From Pontibacillus yanchengensis (GTDB lineage: Bacteria; Bacillota; Bacilli; Bacillales; BH030062), in assembly GCF_009856295.1 (NCBI RefSeq), contig NZ_WMEU01000003.1, positions 124,001-188,000 on the forward strand: 64,000 bases of DNA. Reading direction: 5' to 3'. The notes beneath the pieces were generated by a model. That model did not search any database. It was not told the origin of the DNA and saw only the letters and a program-made list of their open reading frames with translations. Position numbers and translations under genes: made by a program. Shown one piece after another: positions 62,567 through 64,000 of the stretch (the stretch's first letter is position 1; every line of letters starts with the position of its first letter).

Positions 62567-62935
62567 TTGAGTATATTGAAGACCATTTTTCATATTTTGG
62601 TGCTAACATTCTACTATTACATCGGTACTTGGGTTCAGGAAGCGACGAACCTATTTATACCAGGAAGCATCATTGGAATGAATCTTCTTCTAATCACACT
62701 TTTGATCAATGGTATTAAAGTAAGTTGGATTGACAAAGGGGCTTCTTTGCTAGTGAACCATCTTCCTCTATTGTTTATTCCTGTAACAGTTGGTGTCATT
62801 CAATACTTAGATTTATTAGCAGGGAAAGGACTTCTACTGATTTTGATTGTATTTATCAGTACAGGTGTGGTCGCATTTTTTTCAGGAATAACCACACAAT
62901 TAATGAATCGGAAAAAAGGTGAGCACTATGAATAA
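62567..62935 (+). CDS. lrgA: LrgA/CidA family holin-like protein
   Basis: A 122-residue membrane protein with four hydrophobic segments and the family pattern FIPGSIIGMNLLLITL. GGGAGGGG at 62553-62560 is spaced for the TTG at 62567, not the ATG at 62561 beside it or that at 62546. CidA/LrgA proteins influence murein hydrolase release, autolysis and pyruvate/acetate-linked export. Followed by lrgB with an eight-base overlap. Confidence 0.85.
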   Translation: MSILKTIFHILVLTFYYYIGTWVQEATNLFIPGSIIGMNLLLITLLINGIKVSWIDKGASLLVNHLPLLFIPVTVGVIQYLDLLAGKGLLLILIVFISTGVVAFFSGITTQLMNRKKGEHYE

Positions 62936-63617
62936 TGAATTTTTAGCGATTCTGAGTGTTTTGCTTACGTTCCTGGTATATGTGGGATCGACAAAGCTTT
63001 ATAAGCGCTTTCGCTTTCCATTATTATTGCCGGTCTTCCTCTCTACTATAATTGTTAGTAGTATATTACTAGTGTCAAAGATATCTTATGACACTTATAT
63101 GGTAGGGGGAGCCTTTATTGACTGGTTTTTAGGGCCTGCTGTTGTGGCCTTAGCCTATCCTCTCTATAAACAAAGGAAGATCCTTTCTAAGCATTTTGTT
63201 CCGATTATATCTGGAGTGTTAGTTGGAGCGATCTTCGGGGTAGCATCTGCAGTATTATTATTAAAGTGGGCAAATTTTGAAGAGTTTATAATTTATTCGA
63301 TTGTTGCTAAAAATTCTACTACTCCTGTCGCAATGGACGTGGCAAAATCTTTAGGAGGTGTACCTTCAATGGCTGCGGTTTTTGTGATTTTCGCTGGCAT
63401 TTGTGGAGCCTTATTCGGTCCTCACCTTTTCAAATGGACTCGGATCAATCACTTTCTTAGCAAAGGAATTGGCATGGGAAGTGCGTCTCACGCAATCGGA
63501 ACTTCAAAGGCATTTGAGAATAGCGAAGAAGAAGGGGCTGTGAGTACCGTAGCTATGATTCTTTCAGCTATTATGATCTCTATCATAAGTCCATTTTTGA
63601 TTCACCTTTTGTTGTGA
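62928..63617 (+). CDS. lrgB: LrgB/CidB family membrane protein
   Basis: A 229-residue membrane protein with about six to seven segments. FLGPAVVALAYPLYKQ, NSTTPVAMDVAKSLGG and GIGMGSASHAIGTSKAFE are the conserved LrgB pattern. The ATG at 62928 has AAAAGGTGAG upstream and overlaps the lrgA stop, so translation is coupled. It works with LrgA. Confidence 0.9.
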   Translation: MNNEFLAILSVLLTFLVYVGSTKLYKRFRFPLLLPVFLSTIIVSSILLVSKISYDTYMVGGAFIDWFLGPAVVALAYPLYKQRKILSKHFVPIISGVLVGAIFGVASAVLLLKWANFEEFIIYSIVAKNSTTPVAMDVAKSLGGVPSMAAVFVIFAGICGALFGPHLFKWTRINHFLSKGIGMGSASHAIGTSKAFENSEEEGAVSTVAMILSAIMISIISPFLIHLLL

Positions 63618-63627
63618 GGTGGGGGTA

Positions 63628-63688
63628 TGGGACGGGGGGACAGGTCCCTCATCCCAAATGGTACGAGGGACCTGTCCCCCCCGTCCCA
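63628..63688. repeat. REP pair, inverted
   Basis: Units 63628-63656 (ACAGGT) and 63659-63688 (ACCTGT), two bases apart; the pair can form one long hairpin after lrgB. Confidence 0.88.
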
Positions 63689-63706
63689 AAAATTCTTAAC
63701 AAACGT

Positions 63707-63732
63707 GCAACTTTTTTGTTAGGTACCTCATC
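63707..63732 (+). promoter_or_regulatory. Possible ECF-sigma promoter (autoregulation)
   Basis: GCAACTTTT (63707-63715), about 17 bases from AAC to CATC (63729-63732), resembling the AAC...CGTC pattern of Bacillus ECF sigma factors. Confidence 0.35.
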
Positions 63733-63770
63733 AGTATAAGTAGGAGTAGTTGGAAAGGGGGCGATGTGTC

Positions 63771-64000
63771 TTGGAGAATATGATGGAGCGGTTGCGGCAA
63801 CGGGATGAGGAAGCGCTGCAGTACATAATGAATCGGTATGGGAACGAATTAATTCGAAGCGCTTATCTCATGGTGAAGGATCAGCAATTGGCTGAAGAGA
63901 TTGTGCAGGATGGTTTTGTGAAAGTGTTTGATAAGATTCACCAGCTTCAGGATGAATCGAAGCTCAAAAGTTGGCTGATGACCATCGTCCTCAATCAGTG
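63771..64000 (+). CDS. ECF RNA polymerase sigma factor (3' end cut by window)
   Basis: The frame runs from a TTG at 63771 to the edge without a stop. GAAAGGGGGCG about nine bases upstream is the likely ribosome binding site. The visible 76 residues are sigma region 2: EEALQYIMNRYGNELIRSAY, DQQLAEEIVQDGFVKVF and LKSWLMTIVLNQ. Size and sequence fit the SigM/SigV/SigW group of Bacillus. The rest of the protein and any anti-sigma gene lie beyond the window. Confidence 0.82.
   Translation, partial: MENMMERLRQRDEEALQYIMNRYGNELIRSAYLMVKDQQLAEEIVQDGFVKVFDKIHQLQDESKLKSWLMTIVLNQ

Overview
The window looks like chromosome of a low-GC, Gram-positive member of the Bacillaceae. The evidence is strong AGGAGG-type ribosome binding sites, frequent TTG and GTG starts, YesM/YesN-type two-component genes, LacI, DeoR, ROK and PRD regulators, ECF transporters, a sigma-54 activator and LrgA/LrgB. 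No rRNA, tRNA, CRISPR array or prophage was seen. The genus cannot be fixed by eye. Both edges cut genes: a sugar-binding protein on the left and an ECF sigma factor on the right.

Layout. 1-7972: fructan or sucrose ABC importer, GH32 fructosidase and a YesM/YesN two-component system. 8122-11603: a 25-residue membrane peptide, a sodium:solute symporter and a YtcJ-like amidohydrolase. 11680-12114: a small gene broken by a stop codon and a DUF6366 gene. 12243-16903: DeoR, four-carbon acid sugar kinase, PdxA2 and GntP permease, a D-threonate/D-erythronate-type catabolic operon. 16902-20708: a decayed region with an alanyl-tRNA editing protein, a GIY-YIG protein and three gene remnants. 20797-26615 (minus): a sigma-54 activator followed by a -24/-12 promoter and an operon of iron alcohol dehydrogenase, permease and succinate-semialdehyde-type dehydrogenase. 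27128-36729: a secreted PIG-L deacetylase divergent from a ROK repressor, ferric-type ABC transporter and argininosuccinate-lyase-like enzyme, with matching 25-bp operators at both promoters. 36962-43907: amidase, YdcF, O-antigen-ligase-like and LCP proteins, small hypotheticals, a stand-alone DHQ-synthase-II-like domain and butanediol dehydrogenase. 44190-48049 (minus): ascorbate-type PTS IIC and IIB with a PRD/EIIA regulator. 48509-49270: a REP-associated tyrosine transposase. 49347-62493: a LacI-type-regulated locus with a complete ECF importer, two nucleoside phosphorylases, a deaminase, an MtnA-like isomerase and a class II aldolase, then XapX and malate synthase G. 62567-64000: lrgAB and the start of an ECF sigma factor gene.

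Two things stand out. First, about 26 copies of a 29-nt imperfect palindrome lie between genes, often as inverted pairs, and the only transposase present is a RAYT with copies on both sides; this reads as a REP/REPIN system. Second, the 49.3-60 kb locus looks like an imported-nucleoside salvage pathway that ends in an aldolase splitting a ribulose-1-phosphate analogue into DHAP and an aldehyde. No enzyme specificity or regulation was tested; these are readings of motifs and gene order.
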